Assembly: GCA_037189845.1 (NCBI GenBank)
Contig: JBBCIS010000003.1
Coordinates: 186,001-250,000 of the forward strand
DNA: 64,000 nucleotides
Source of the DNA: JAMLHH01 sp037189845
Lineage (GTDB): Bacteria > Bacteroidota > Bacteroidia > Chitinophagales > JADIYW01
Direction: 5' to 3'
In this document: positions 39,151 through 48,695 of the stretch, piece by piece
How positions within the stretch are numbered: position 1 is the stretch's first letter
Layout: each line of letters opens with the position of its first letter
The notes under the pieces: model-generated
What the model was told of the DNA's origin: nothing
Databases searched by the model: none
What the model saw: only the letters and a program-made list of their open reading frames with translations
Program-made: the position numbers and the translations under genes

Positions 39151-41091
39151 ATGCAGGCAAAAAAGACAATATTAAAGCAGCTTATGATTTCTATACATAT
39201 CTTCTGCTTAATATTTTTTTGCCTCCCGGTTCTAAAAGCAGAAATCCCCCGGACTTATCAGCAAAAGTTTGAGCAATTGGAATCAGAACATAAAAAAGGA
39301 GAAATATCCGATAAAATATACCTTCTGAAAGCTGATACACTTATATATGATTTATTAGGAGAAGGCCACACTCTGAAGACTGCAGAACTAAAAAAATTAT
39401 TACAATCCTATGAAAAGACAGCATGGGAAAAACCTGAATATAAAGAAGAGCGGGAAAAATATTTTTTATTTTTTATTAACAACGCGCAATTCTCTCAAAA
39501 AGGAGGCGAAGCCATTTTTTTCGCTGAAAAGCTTGCAAAAGAAATCGAAAAAAACAGCGGAACCAAATCTCTTATAGAGTTACACGAAAAATGCTACTTC
39601 TTCATTGTTAACAAAAGCGAAGAGAAGGCCATTGAGGCTTTTCATAGTGAGTCACAATTTATATACTCCTTCCCGGAGCTGGTCTCTGAAAATAAAATAT
39701 CAAATGAAGAGCTAGTCAGATTTTTTCATCTATGTGCTACTATTTCCATTGCTTATGCAGAATTGTCTTATCATAAAAAAATGGAGCAGCTCATATCTCT
39801 TATGGAACGTACCCAAAGAGTTGCTGCAACTATAGCTCAATATGATACATATTGCTTTCTGAATATGGATATCTATCTCAATTTAGTAAGTTTTGATCAG
39901 GCTGTTTCGCTGAAAAATTTCCAGAAGGCCGAAAAAGCACTTGATAATATACAAACGATCATTGACAGTAATCCTCAAACTCTTCAATTGTTCATACCTT
40001 TTATCATTAATACAATTCATGAAGCAAGAATTGATTTATATCTGACCAGCGGAGAAAACCAAAAAGCTGCATACTATATCAGCCAGTATGAAAAGTTACC
40101 CGATCTGGGTATAGAGCAGCAATTCCTTATAAAATCAAATAAGGCATATCTCTATGAAAATTTAAAAAAATACAGGCTCGCATATAGTTTCCTTTACGAT
40201 GCAATAAAGGATAAGAAACTGTTTTATAACTCATTGGCAGAGGAAATGAACAGCCTTCAATATGCGAACATGGATGCCAGGTTCAATATGCTCGCTATTC
40301 AAAATGAAGAAATTTCTAAAAGAAACAGGCTTATCATCATTTTTATAATATCATCTATAGCAATTATACTTATAACGGTGATGATTATCATCATGCGCAG
40401 GCGAAATCTGGACATCCGGAAAAGAATTCAGAATCTCAATAAAACCGTAAATACAGGAATAGCAACAATAGAAGAAATAAAAGATCAGGCAATGAAAACA
40501 GAACACCAAAAGCTTGGAAAAGAATTGGAAGACAGCCTGTATTCTTCATTGATAAGCATCAAAGACCGGCTTGAAGCAACGGATAAAAGAATGAAAAATC
40601 CTGAGCTCAAACAAAAGCTGCAACAAATTATTCCTCAATTAGACAATACCCTTCTGCAAATCAAAAGCAAAGATTTAAACTGGCAGAATCGTTCCGATGT
40701 ATCATTTAAAAATCACATCCGGGAAATAATTGAGTGCGCATTCCCCGACCATCACTATGATAAAGATGTAAAATTAGAAGAGCATTCGCTGGAGCACATC
40801 CAACCGGATAAGCGAATAGAATTACTGCGAATTATTCAGGAAGCCATTACAAATATTATCAAGCATGCAAGTGCAAGGAAAATTTCCATGATGATGTATG
40901 AAGAAAAGGATAACCTGATCCTAAGCATTAAAGATGATGGAAAAGGATTTGAACAAAAATACTCCTCCAATAAATCTATCGGGCTTAAATCTATGCTGGA
41001 AAGAATTCATAAAATAAAAGGAAAGCTTAATATTATTTCGAATCAAAATGGAACAGAGCTGATAATTTCCATTCCCGCCAACAACTTTTAA
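39151..41091 (+). CDS. Paralogous sensor kinase lacking the phospho-acceptor histidine (HK2, pseudokinase)
   Basis: 646-aa paralogue of HK1 with the same order: signal peptide (1-30), TPR-like periplasmic region, one membrane segment (about 392-414), HisKA_3-like helix and HATPase_c. The H box reads GKELEDSLYSSLISIK, with Glu460 where HK1 has His467, so ordinary autophosphorylation is impossible. In contrast the ATP-binding motifs are intact (IQEAITNIIKHA, DDGKGF, NGTELIISIP). It may act as a heterodimer partner that phosphorylates or regulates HK1, or it may be decaying. It starts 70 bp behind HK1 and is likely cotranscribed; a second regulator gene follows at 41364. Confidence 0.88.
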   Translation: MQAKKTILKQLMISIHIFCLIFFCLPVLKAEIPRTYQQKFEQLESEHKKGEISDKIYLLKADTLIYDLLGEGHTLKTAELKKLLQSYEKTAWEKPEYKEEREKYFLFFINNAQFSQKGGEAIFFAEKLAKEIEKNSGTKSLIELHEKCYFFIVNKSEEKAIEAFHSESQFIYSFPELVSENKISNEELVRFFHLCATISIAYAELSYHKKMEQLISLMERTQRVAATIAQYDTYCFLNMDIYLNLVSFDQAVSLKNFQKAEKALDNIQTIIDSNPQTLQLFIPFIINTIHEARIDLYLTSGENQKAAYYISQYEKLPDLGIEQQFLIKSNKAYLYENLKKYRLAYSFLYDAIKDKKLFYNSLAEEMNSLQYANMDARFNMLAIQNEEISKRNRLIIIFIISSIAIILITVMIIIMRRRNLDIRKRIQNLNKTVNTGIATIEEIKDQAMKTEHQKLGKELEDSLYSSLISIKDRLEATDKRMKNPELKQKLQQIIPQLDNTLLQIKSKDLNWQNRSDVSFKNHIREIIECAFPDHHYDKDVKLEEHSLEHIQPDKRIELLRIIQEAITNIIKHASARKISMMMYEEKDNLILSIKDDGKGFEQKYSSNKSIGLKSMLERIHKIKGKLNIISNQNGTELIISIPANNF

Positions 41092-41207
41092 AATTGTTAT
41101 TATCAGATTCCACTTGCTGTTATTGTTTACTATTTCCCTTATTACTGAAAGGCAAAAATAGCTCAACAACCTTTTTCTTACATGCCACAATGACTCAGGT
41201 ACATATG

Positions 41208-41240
41208 ATATTGCTATCAAACTGTCGACATTAGCAATAT
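41208..41240. promoter_or_regulatory. Inverted repeat upstream of RR2
   Basis: ATATTGCTA (41208-41216) and TAGCAATAT (41232-41240) form a perfect 9-bp inverted repeat with a 15-nt spacer, 124 bp before the regulator gene at 41364. The TAGCA core resembles the ATAGCA sites elsewhere, but the half-sites face the other way and the spacing differs. Confidence 0.35.
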
Positions 41241-41363
41241 ATTGTTATAAATTTGACTTGTTAAAGTTTGAAAACCACATTCAATTTGAAGAATATTACG
41301 GTTTAAAAAATGTCCTGACTGAAACTGAGGGTCACGTCAAATTGTAAACAAAGCAGAATTGTT

Positions 41364-42017
41364 ATGAGCCTACAGAACAAACATATACGCACCAGAGATT
41401 CCATAGCGATTATCTTTGATGACCATCTTCTGTTTGCAGATTCATTTTCGGCAATCATTGAGAGATTGAAATTATTTCAGTCTGTACAGACATTTTATCA
41501 TGAAGAAAAGCTGATAGACTTTATTATCAATAACCATAAGATTCCTGTTTACATTTTTCTGGACTATTATATATATGAGAAGAATTCCCTGATGCTGCTC
41601 AACGAAATCAAAAGAATCAATAAGTCCTCCAGGGTCATTTTCTGCAGTAGTGTGAAGAATCCCACTATCGTTCAAAATGTTCTTACCTATCAGCCCAACG
41701 GATTTATCAGCAAATCTTCAGGAATAGATATTGTGCTTGAGTGTGTCAAGAACGTAGAAAACGGACAGTTTTATGCATGTCCGGTGATCACCGGTACCTT
41801 GAACCAGTATCAGGAAGATGAAAAAGTAGCCTTTACAGCCAGAGAAATAGATATTCTCCAATATTTTGCGCAAGGTCTGTCCATAGCGGAAACTGCTGAA
41901 AGTACATTTTTAAGCAAACACACTATAATAGCCCACAGAAGAAATATGATGGAAAAAGCAAATTGTAAATCTATTACTGAATTGCTTGCTTATGCAAGAC
42001 GAAAGAATCTTACTTAA
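41364..42017 (+). CDS. NarL/LuxR-family response regulator (RR2)
   Basis: 217-aa paralogue of RR1: a receiver with the acidic pair in IIFDDHL and phospho-acceptor Asp in IFLDYYI, and a LuxR helix-turn-helix at about 150-210 (FTAREIDILQYFAQGLSIAETAE ... SKHTIIAHRRNMM). It follows the His-less kinase HK2 by 272 bp and probably has its own promoter. Receiver residues are intact, so it could be fed by HK1, acetyl phosphate or another kinase. Confidence 0.92.
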   Translation: MSLQNKHIRTRDSIAIIFDDHLLFADSFSAIIERLKLFQSVQTFYHEEKLIDFIINNHKIPVYIFLDYYIYEKNSLMLLNEIKRINKSSRVIFCSSVKNPTIVQNVLTYQPNGFISKSSGIDIVLECVKNVENGQFYACPVITGTLNQYQEDEKVAFTAREIDILQYFAQGLSIAETAESTFLSKHTIIAHRRNMMEKANCKSITELLAYARRKNLT

Positions 42018-42087
42018 CCAGCAATAATTCAGCAGAAACATTTCAGGGCATTCGCATTTAACTTTTTGGGGAATGTTCGACAAAAGA

Positions 42088-42188
42088 GATAGCCACGAAT
42101 TCACTAATAAATAGATAATTTTTCTGTTTTTTCTTGAACAGGCTTCTTGCTAAAAAGTCAATTCGTGTATTAGTGGCAAACAATAAAT
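42088..42188 (+). repeat. Miniature repeat copy 1 (conserved ends, variable core)
   Basis: Begins ATAGCCACGAATTCACTAAT (42089-42108) and ends AATTCGTGTATTAGTGGC plus AAACAATAAAT (42160-42188). The ends are imperfect inverted repeats (GCCAC at both tips; CACGAATT pairs with AATTCGTG). The core differs completely from copies 2 and 3. Confidence 0.7.
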
Positions 42189-42209
42189 TTTTTAGATGCA
42201 AACGCCATG

Positions 42210-42346
42210 GATAGCCACGAATTCACTAAATAAATGGCTAAATCTTTCAGCATCCTCACGGTATGACAGATCTGAGTTTGAATATTTATAGTTAAATCGC
42301 CAATATTATGCGGAAAATTTCAATTCGTGCATTAGTGGCAAACAAT
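42210..42346 (+). repeat. Miniature repeat copy 2 (conserved ends, variable core)
   Basis: Left end ATAGCCACGAATTCACTAA (42211-42229), right end AATTCGTGCATTAGTGGC followed by AAACAAT (42322-42346), same orientation as copy 1, 21 bp after it. The core is 92 bp and unrelated to that of copy 1. Confidence 0.7.
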
Positions 42347-42792
42347 ATTCTTTTAAATGTGAATGCCGTGGAAACATTTGCAGTAATGCTGCCTTCTAAA
42401 AAGAGTACAAGCAGCAGGAAATTATCATACCGATAGGACATTCAATATAGACCAATTTCAACTTTGTCTCATTGCTCTATTTGACTGTAACATCGGCATT
42501 AACGATTGTAAAATTTTAAAATATTGGTCTATTTTAAAATTACAATGCCGTATAAATTCTGATATAAAATCCGGATACAAAATATCAGGAACAATATTTT
42601 ATAAATAATAAAACACCCCTTTTTTAGGGTAATCCTCTTATTTTTTATTGATTTATATGAGTTCAATTGAAACAGAACATAATTAATATTTACATTACAT
42701 TTACCTCACAATTTGCCAACATTCATATTATAAACTTTAATCTCGCAAGAATTTTTTTTCATCAATTACATAGCAATAAACAACTAAATAAC

Positions 42793-42826
42793 ATCGAATA
42801 ATAGCATTTTTATGCTATTATTCGAT
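42793..42826. promoter_or_regulatory. 34-bp perfect palindrome containing the ATAGCA-N6-TGCTAT site
   Basis: Arms ATCGAATAATAGCAT (42793-42807) and ATGCTATTATTCGAT (42812-42826) are perfect reverse complements around TTTT. The inner 42801-42818 is ATAGCA-TTTTTA-TGCTAT, the same motif as at 35485 and 59147. It lies 470 bp upstream of the 1190-aa surface protein. No T run follows, so it is not an ordinary terminator. Confidence 0.6.
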
Positions 42827-43295
42827 TCTTGTCTATACAACAGAAAATTATCACTAAAAATAATGAGATATATTCGAATCGTGTTGTTGAGTAATCAGAA
42901 GTAAATTAGTCGTATTAATATTCAGTTAATGTAATAGCTGGGTAAACGTACTTAGTCAAAGGAACTTTTGACCTGCATCAACATGCATAAACATTATATA
43001 ATAGTCATAAAAATTATTAATAATAAAAACTATAACATGGTACAAATACCAAAAACTATAATGCAGATGACAAAGAACATTTCAGGTCTCCTTTTAAAAG
43101 CTCCATTTGAATTTAAAGTGGCACAGATTCTTAAAAGTTGTATAAACAATAGTGGTCTGTAATTATTACTATATAATTAACTATTAATCAATGCAAATAA
43201 TCTGCTAAAAAGTTAGTATATCTTTGCATTGTTGTTGCAGGCATCTGCTTGAATGTGTAAATAAATATATTTTTAATTTTTTTATTTTGTGTGAT

Positions 43296-46200
43296 ATGAG
43301 AAAATTTTTACTTATTATTTTGTGTTTCTTATTTGCCGGTAGTCTTTTCGCCCAGACATACCCTGTCTCCGGTACAGTATTCAATGATTTAAATGGCAAT
43401 ACCATTATCAATTCCGGAGAAAATTTCAGCAGCCTGCCGGTACAATTTCGCACTTACTTAGTGGATACCAGCGGAATCATCATAGATTCGGCATGGGCAC
43501 AGCCGGATGGTACTTATACGCTGGACGCTCCACCTAATCAGACATATACAATACAATTATCATCGGTGCAATATCCGATAGGAACGAATACGGTAACGAC
43601 ACCTATCAATAAGAATCTTCCTGCGGGCTGGGCAAGAACAGGTGAGAACGGCAATAACAACATCTTACCAAGCAACGACAATACGCCCAACGGCATACTG
43701 GAAGTAATTGTTAGCACATCCGCTGTCGGCAGCCAGAATTTCGGTATCCGGCGAGTATACACTATCTCCGGGCATGTCTACAACGACCCCGATGCCGGCA
43801 ATATAAACAACAGCGCTGTTCCATTTTCACTACCATACGAAAGTCTTAGATCCGTTCTCATCAATGCTGCTACAAATACGATCGTCGACGCTGTAAATGT
43901 CAGCTACGTGAACGGCTCGTTTACCTTTACCGGTGTACCTCCGGGCAATTATTATGTCATGGTGATCACGCCCAATGAAGCTCTCAATGTAGGTAATCCT
44001 GTACCGCATCCGATATTGGAAACTGGCTGGACCCGTACCGGAGAGTCCCTGCTGGTGAGCGGAGCACCCGATGCCTCAACAAACGGCAGAACAGAAACAT
44101 TCTCAGTAACGGATAGTAATATCACCGGAGTATTATTCGGCTTGCAGGAAAGACCTTTTGCAGACAACAAAATGAATGTGCTGCTGGACAATACATCCCT
44201 GGTTCCGGTTGCTTTATCGGTCAATATATCCTCCGCCTTTACACAGGGAGGAGCAGCCATACTCTCCGGCAGTGACAACAGCGGAGGAGTGATAGTAAAT
44301 TATACCATCAATGTATTGCCTAAGTACGGCACATTATATCTGGCAGGAGTACCTGTTACTACACTGTCACAGGTAGCATCATTAACCCCGGTACAGTTTG
44401 CGACACTGGCTTACCAGCCCAATCCATCCGCCCTGACACAGGAGCAGGATATGTTTACCTACTATGTAGCAGACAATGCCGGTACGAAATCAAATAATGC
44501 CACCTATGTCATCCCGTTTCCATTGCTGGACTCAGATGGAGATTCCTATGTTGACCGCTATGACCATGATGATGACAATGACGGCATCACAGACATAGAC
44601 GAATGTCCGCTGAATAATTTCGGAAACTTGGTGACAGCCTATTTTAATGATGAATTTACTTTCATCAGGCCTCACATGTTCGGCTATTCGATAGCACAGA
44701 GAACAGGACTAAATATTACCGGTGATCTGAGCCATTACTTCGGCTATCCTGTAGGTTCCGGTGCTATCATCGTGACCGTATCGAATGCCAATACCCACCC
44801 TACAGCCAACGAGTTTTATGTCAACGATTCCACAGGACCGTCTCAATGGACGATATCAGGAACAATAGGCTCATATTTAGCATTAGAACACGGACAGGAA
44901 TATTTCAGCTATGATACCCGTACCATTACACTTCTGAACGGAACACCTAAGCACTATCTCATGGGGCAGACAGGGGTTGACCCTGCTGATAGTCGATGGT
45001 ACCCCGGTAGTGACGGTACTTACAGCTGGTGGCTGACAAGCGATACCACACTCCGTATGAGTACAATAAATCCGACTGTAATGAACCCGCGCATAGGTGT
45101 TTTGTCAATAGCACTTACCGACCCGGAGCCTAAGTATTTCCAGTTTGCATCTACGGCTAACAACCGGGATGAGTGGGCGACATACTTTGTCCGCCTGTTA
45201 CCGGAATGTGACCATGATATGGACGGTGTACCGAATCGTTTAGACTTAGATAGCGATAATGACGGCTGCCCGGATGCGATAGAAGGAGGCGGAACTTTTG
45301 GCTATAATGATCTGGAAAATTCAGAAGGAACAGTATGGGTAGGCACAGGCTCATCAGCAGGCAATCAGAATCTGTGCGCACATGTCAGCTGTGTGGATGC
45401 GAACGGCATACCATTAGTAGCAGGACCGGCAGGTCAGGGCGTAGGAACTAGTCAGAATGCAGCTGTATTAGACCCCGCCTGTTATCTGACCATCACAGGC
45501 ACTGTTTTCAATGATGCGAATGGTAATACAATTATCAATACCGGGGAAAATTTCAGCAGCTTACCTGTTCCAATGTATGTTTACTTGGTCAACAGCAACG
45601 GAATTGTAGTGGATTCAGCGCATGTACAATCCAACGGAACTTATACACTTGACGCCGCATCCAATCAAAACTATACGATAGAGCTGTCCACCATACAATA
45701 TCCGGTAGGCACAAATACCGGTACTACTCCTATTAATAACACACCACCTGCGGGCTGGATCACTACGGGAGAAAACGGTACCAATAACTCCGGACCCGGT
45801 GACGGAAATCCTGACGGAGTACTGTCAGTATCAGTGGGTACGACAAATGTAGATAACCAAAACTTCGGAATAGAAAGGCCTCCTGTTGCAGATGCAAAAT
45901 CATACTTTGTGGCAAATGCTGCATTCTCAGAAACTCCGCCTTCAGGATATCCTGATTTGAATACATCCACATTAAAATACTTTACTATACCTACCAGCAG
46001 CCCTCAATTGACAGGTTATACTAATAATGGCTCTCTTACAGGTAAGGATGAAGAAGACTGCCCGTTAGCGGAGAGCTGTAATACAGGAAGCCGTTTTGTA
46101 TTAGCTTCACTATACCCGTCTACTCAAGTTGTGTATGACTTTGGGGGAGAGACAGGACCCAGACTATTGGTACCGGGAGATACAATACCGGATTATGATC

Positions 46201-46868
46201 CAGCCAGATTAGTCATTTATGCATTAGAAGGTTCCGGCATAGAAGATCCGATTGGATTTACCTACTCTATCATAGATGCTGCAGGAGTAGCCAGCCCGGC
46301 GGTAAGCTACACGATCCTGACCGAAGCTGCACTTCCGGTAAAATTGTTACTCTTTACAGCAAAATCCGGCTACAGCCAGGTTACACTTCAGTGGGCTACA
46401 GCTTCTGAATTCAATAATCATTACTTCGAAATACAAAGAAGCACCGATTCCAAAGAGTGGACAACAGTTGGGAAAGTGACCGGAAACGGAACTTCCGCGC
46501 TCAGACACGACTATATATTTGAAGACCGGAATGCTCTCAACAGTATTACTTACTACAGATTGAAGCAAGTAGATTTTGATGGTCAGTTCGAATTTAGTCC
46601 TATCAGGAAAATAGAATACAAAGCAGTCCCTGAACCGGCTAAAGTTATCTGGTATCCTAATCCTGGCAACGGAACTATTACTGTACAGTCAACAGAAGGT
46701 ATCAGAGAGGTAATATTGACCGATATATCAGGCAGACAAATTGTTTCTGTGTCTTTGAACTCAGAAAACACCCGGCAAATTTCTTTTGGATCAATAGCCA
46801 AAGGCACTTATCTGATCAGATTTATTGGAAATAATATCCTGCAAACAGATAAGATTATTATACGGTAA
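43296..46868 (+). CDS. T9SS-secreted multidomain surface protein, 1190 aa
   Basis: Signal peptide MRKFLLIILCFLFAGSLFAQ, then SdrD/CNA-B-like modules (first at about 23-150, another at about 155-290), an Ig/cadherin-like part, thrombospondin type-3 calcium repeats at about 412-436 (DSDGDSYVDRYDHDDDNDG) and about 640-660, and a second near-copy of the first SdrD module at about 728-865 (GTVFNDANGNTIINTGENF). The YFVANAAFSET...PGDTIPDYDPARLVIY block shared with the 788-aa protein at 32718 follows, then a fibronectin-like module and the T9SS sorting domain (VIWYPNPGNGTITV ... IAKGTYLIRF). ATG 43296 is chosen because it starts the signal peptide; an in-frame upstream TTG adds an unlikely Cys-rich leader. 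Probably an adhesive surface protein. Confidence 0.92.
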   Translation: MRKFLLIILCFLFAGSLFAQTYPVSGTVFNDLNGNTIINSGENFSSLPVQFRTYLVDTSGIIIDSAWAQPDGTYTLDAPPNQTYTIQLSSVQYPIGTNTVTTPINKNLPAGWARTGENGNNNILPSNDNTPNGILEVIVSTSAVGSQNFGIRRVYTISGHVYNDPDAGNINNSAVPFSLPYESLRSVLINAATNTIVDAVNVSYVNGSFTFTGVPPGNYYVMVITPNEALNVGNPVPHPILETGWTRTGESLLVSGAPDASTNGRTETFSVTDSNITGVLFGLQERPFADNKMNVLLDNTSLVPVALSVNISSAFTQGGAAILSGSDNSGGVIVNYTINVLPKYGTLYLAGVPVTTLSQVASLTPVQFATLAYQPNPSALTQEQDMFTYYVADNAGTKSNNATYVIPFPLLDSDGDSYVDRYDHDDDNDGITDIDECPLNNFGNLVTAYFNDEFTFIRPHMFGYSIAQRTGLNITGDLSHYFGYPVGSGAIIVTVSNANTHPTANEFYVNDSTGPSQWTISGTIGSYLALEHGQEYFSYDTRTITLLNGTPKHYLMGQTGVDPADSRWYPGSDGTYSWWLTSDTTLRMSTINPTVMNPRIGVLSIALTDPEPKYFQFASTANNRDEWATYFVRLLPECDHDMDGVPNRLDLDSDNDGCPDAIEGGGTFGYNDLENSEGTVWVGTGSSAGNQNLCAHVSCVDANGIPLVAGPAGQGVGTSQNAAVLDPACYLTITGTVFNDANGNTIINTGENFSSLPVPMYVYLVNSNGIVVDSAHVQSNGTYTLDAASNQNYTIELSTIQYPVGTNTGTTPINNTPPAGWITTGENGTNNSGPGDGNPDGVLSVSVGTTNVDNQNFGIERPPVADAKSYFVANAAFSETPPSGYPDLNTSTLKYFTIPTSSPQLTGYTNNGSLTGKDEEDCPLAESCNTGSRFVLASLYPSTQVVYDFGGETGPRLLVPGDTIPDYDPARLVIYALEGSGIEDPIGFTYSIIDAAGVASPAVSYTILTEAALPVKLLLFTAKSGYSQVTLQWATASEFNNHYFEIQRSTDSKEWTTVGKVTGNGTSALRHDYIFEDRNALNSITYYRLKQVDFDGQFEFSPIRKIEYKAVPEPAKVIWYPNPGNGTITVQSTEGIREVILTDISGRQIVSVSLNSENTRQISFGSIAKGTYLIRFIGNNILQTDKIIIR

Positions 46869-46891
46869 TCTGATTGATTACTTATTCTGAG

Positions 46892-46921
46892 AAATGGTCA
46901 CCCGAAAGGTGGCCATTTTTT
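46892..46921 (+). terminator. Intrinsic terminator of the 1190-aa surface protein gene
   Basis: AATGGTCACC (46893-46902) pairs with GGTGGCCATT (46908-46917), one G-T wobble, followed by TTTTT, 24 bp after the stop. Confidence 0.85.
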
Positions 46922-47029
46922 ATATTTCTTCGTATTATATTAAGAAATACATCCCCGGGATATTCGCTTATGTATAAAAAATCATAATTTATCTTCAGGT
47001 GTTAATGTTACATAATTTTCGCAATCTAT

Positions 47030-47893
47030 ATGGAGAGTCATAGAAAGGAACTTTTTTTACACGCTAAAAACAGCAGGCTGGAGATAAATGCCCAATACCT
47101 TCATGACTTATTAAAGTTGAGGCCTACTCAGTTGTTTGAGCCTCATAAAATCTCATTCTATGTGATCCAGATTTTTGCCCGGGGTGGAGGCCGGCACACT
47201 GTAGATTTCAATACCTTTGAGGTAAAGGAAAGATATATTCTTTTTCTTACCCCCAATCAGATCAATCAGTTCCATCATCCGGAATACAAAGCCTGTATTT
47301 TAATATTCACTCAGGATTTTTTTGTCACAAATGATACTCAGGAACAATTCTTCGGACTGTCCAGATTATTCAACGATCCGCTGAGGCTTACTTATTTTGA
47401 CCTTGGGGACAGCTTCGATGAAATTCAGAAGCTATTTGAACTTATTGCCCATGAGCTGAAGAAGGAGGACAACAGAGAAAAATCTATTATACTCAATAAT
47501 TATCTCTTCAACATGCTGCTGCTTGCAGATAGAAACTATTCTCCGGATACTGATGCTACCATCCTGAATCCTCAAAAAAGCCTGGTAGCAAAATTTAAAT
47601 CAATAGCCAACAGAGACATCAATAAAGGTTATAATATTAGTGAATATGCAAAGAGAATGAATATAAGTGTCCGTACTCTACAAAAAGCTTTTGCTGAAGA
47701 AGAACAAACTCCCAGTGAATGGTTAGCGGACAGGATGATTTTAGAGATCAAAAGAAATCTGATCAATAAAAATGTAAAAATAAGCGACATAGCATATTCT
47801 TTAGGCTTTAAAGAAATCAGTCATTTTACAAAGTTTTTCAAATCAAAAACCGGTTTGACACCATCCGAGTTCAGGAATTCGATATTCTTATAG
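47030..47893 (+). CDS. AraC-family transcriptional regulator
   Basis: 287-aa regulator with an N-terminal cupin-like sensing domain (about 30-160, FARGGGRHTVDFNTFEVKERYILFLTPNQ) and a C-terminal double helix-turn-helix of the AraC type (about 190-285: NISEYAKRMNISVRTLQKAFAEEE ... KISDIAYSLGFKEISHFTKFFKSKTGLTPSEFRN). The ligand is unknown. It follows the terminator of the surface protein gene and appears to be transcribed alone. Confidence 0.92.
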   Translation: MESHRKELFLHAKNSRLEINAQYLHDLLKLRPTQLFEPHKISFYVIQIFARGGGRHTVDFNTFEVKERYILFLTPNQINQFHHPEYKACILIFTQDFFVTNDTQEQFFGLSRLFNDPLRLTYFDLGDSFDEIQKLFELIAHELKKEDNREKSIILNNYLFNMLLLADRNYSPDTDATILNPQKSLVAKFKSIANRDINKGYNISEYAKRMNISVRTLQKAFAEEEQTPSEWLADRMILEIKRNLINKNVKISDIAYSLGFKEISHFTKFFKSKTGLTPSEFRNSIFL

Positions 47894-48094
47894 AAGTCGC
47901 ATATATACCAATTTTTTTCGCGTACAAACCATACCGTATCAATTTCTAAGTCGAAATTTGATGTAATGAACGCAGTGTTATATTAAAAGCTTTGCTCGCT
48001 ATTACACACTATGCACTCAAAATTCTGCGAGTCTAAGTACAGGGTAGTGAAAGCTACCCTGTTTTGTTTTTTATCTATAGCTCTACAGTTTAGA

Positions 48095-48225
48095 TTTCAG
48101 TCAGATGCCTTCGAGTCGGCTCGCACACTCGCCCCTCATGCATCGTATACACGGTCAGTGAGGAGGTCATTGAGCAACGTCGAAATGCACTCGATGGTGG
48201 CTGACGCCCTCGAAGCCACCAAAAT
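48095..48225. repeat. TCGA-rich repeat on the left of the GIY-YIG gene
   Basis: GC-richer than its surroundings, with the hairpin GGTGGCT (48196-48202) / AGCCACC (48214-48220) enclosing GACGCCCTCGA, and the phrase GGAGGTCATTGAG that recurs near 59312. The 87-codon frame 48011-48274 lies within it and is not considered a gene. Confidence 0.6.
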
Positions 48226-48285
48226 GTTAAAATCCCCAACTTTTTATGAAAAAGAGCTCAATGTTGCATCTTAATAAATAAAAAC

Positions 48286-48579
48286 ATGGGATTTGTCTAC
48301 ATCCTTTTATGCGAGGACAACAGCTATTACACAGGCAGTACAATTGATATTAACAAAAGGTATATACAGCACGTAAGTGGTCAGGGAGCTAACCATACCA
48401 GAAAGCATCCCCCGGTTTGCATAGTATATCTGGAAGAATATCCTTCTATAAAAGAAGCTTTTGAAAGAGAAAAACAAATTCAGGGATGGAGTAGAAAAAA
48501 GAAAGAGGCGCTTATCTATCAGCAACAGCATACGCTACCGCAATTGTCCATGGCATACCGAGATCTCAACAATCACTGA
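48286..48579 (+). CDS. Small GIY-YIG nuclease (UPF0213/YhbQ type)
   Basis: 97-aa single-domain GIY-YIG protein: VYILLCEDNSYYTGSTIDINKRYIQH carries the VYxL ... YTG core and the catalytic Arg region; HTRKHPPVCIVYLEEYPSIKEAFEREKQIQGWSRKKKEALI carries the conserved Glu. Family members are small metal-dependent nucleases of uncertain role. It is bracketed by TCGA-rich repeats on both sides, each with a GTGGCT/AGCCAC hairpin in the same orientation, which suggests a link between nuclease and repeat. Confidence 0.9.
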   Translation: MGFVYILLCEDNSYYTGSTIDINKRYIQHVSGQGANHTRKHPPVCIVYLEEYPSIKEAFEREKQIQGWSRKKKEALIYQQQHTLPQLSMAYRDLNNH

Positions 48580-48684
48580 GGTGGTCACAGAGGCACTCGA
48601 ACTGACTCGCCGATGGCTGAGTGGTCACAGAGGTTTTCGAACTGACTCGCCGGTGGCTGAGGTTCTCGAAGCCACTCGACGTTA
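48578..48684. repeat. TCGA-rich repeat on the right of the GIY-YIG gene
   Basis: Two tandem units of about 45 bp (GTGGTCACAGAGGnnnTCGAA followed by CTGACTCGCCG(A/G)TGGCTGAG), ending in a hairpin GTGGCT (48653-48658) / AGCCAC (48670-48675) that matches the one on the left side of the nuclease gene. Confidence 0.7.
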
Positions 48685-48695
48685 ATGCCAATCCA

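Larger units (their letters stand above)
42018..43295. other. AT-rich intergenic region with two miniature repeats and a palindrome
   Basis: 1.28 kb between RR2 and the 1190-aa surface protein. It contains two tandemly placed miniature repeats (42088-42188, 42210-42346) and the 34-bp palindrome at 42793-42826. The remainder is AT-rich without convincing genes; a 64-codon frame at 42968 has no coding character. Confidence 0.6.

Noticed and set aside
42793..42826. The 34-bp palindrome as a transcription terminator
   Set aside because: No T run follows in either direction and no gene ends nearby. The inner half-sites match the operator-like motif instead.
48011..48274. 87-codon frame upstream of the GIY-YIG gene
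   Set aside because: Lies within the TCGA-rich repeat, has repeat-derived composition and no recognisable domain or start signal.
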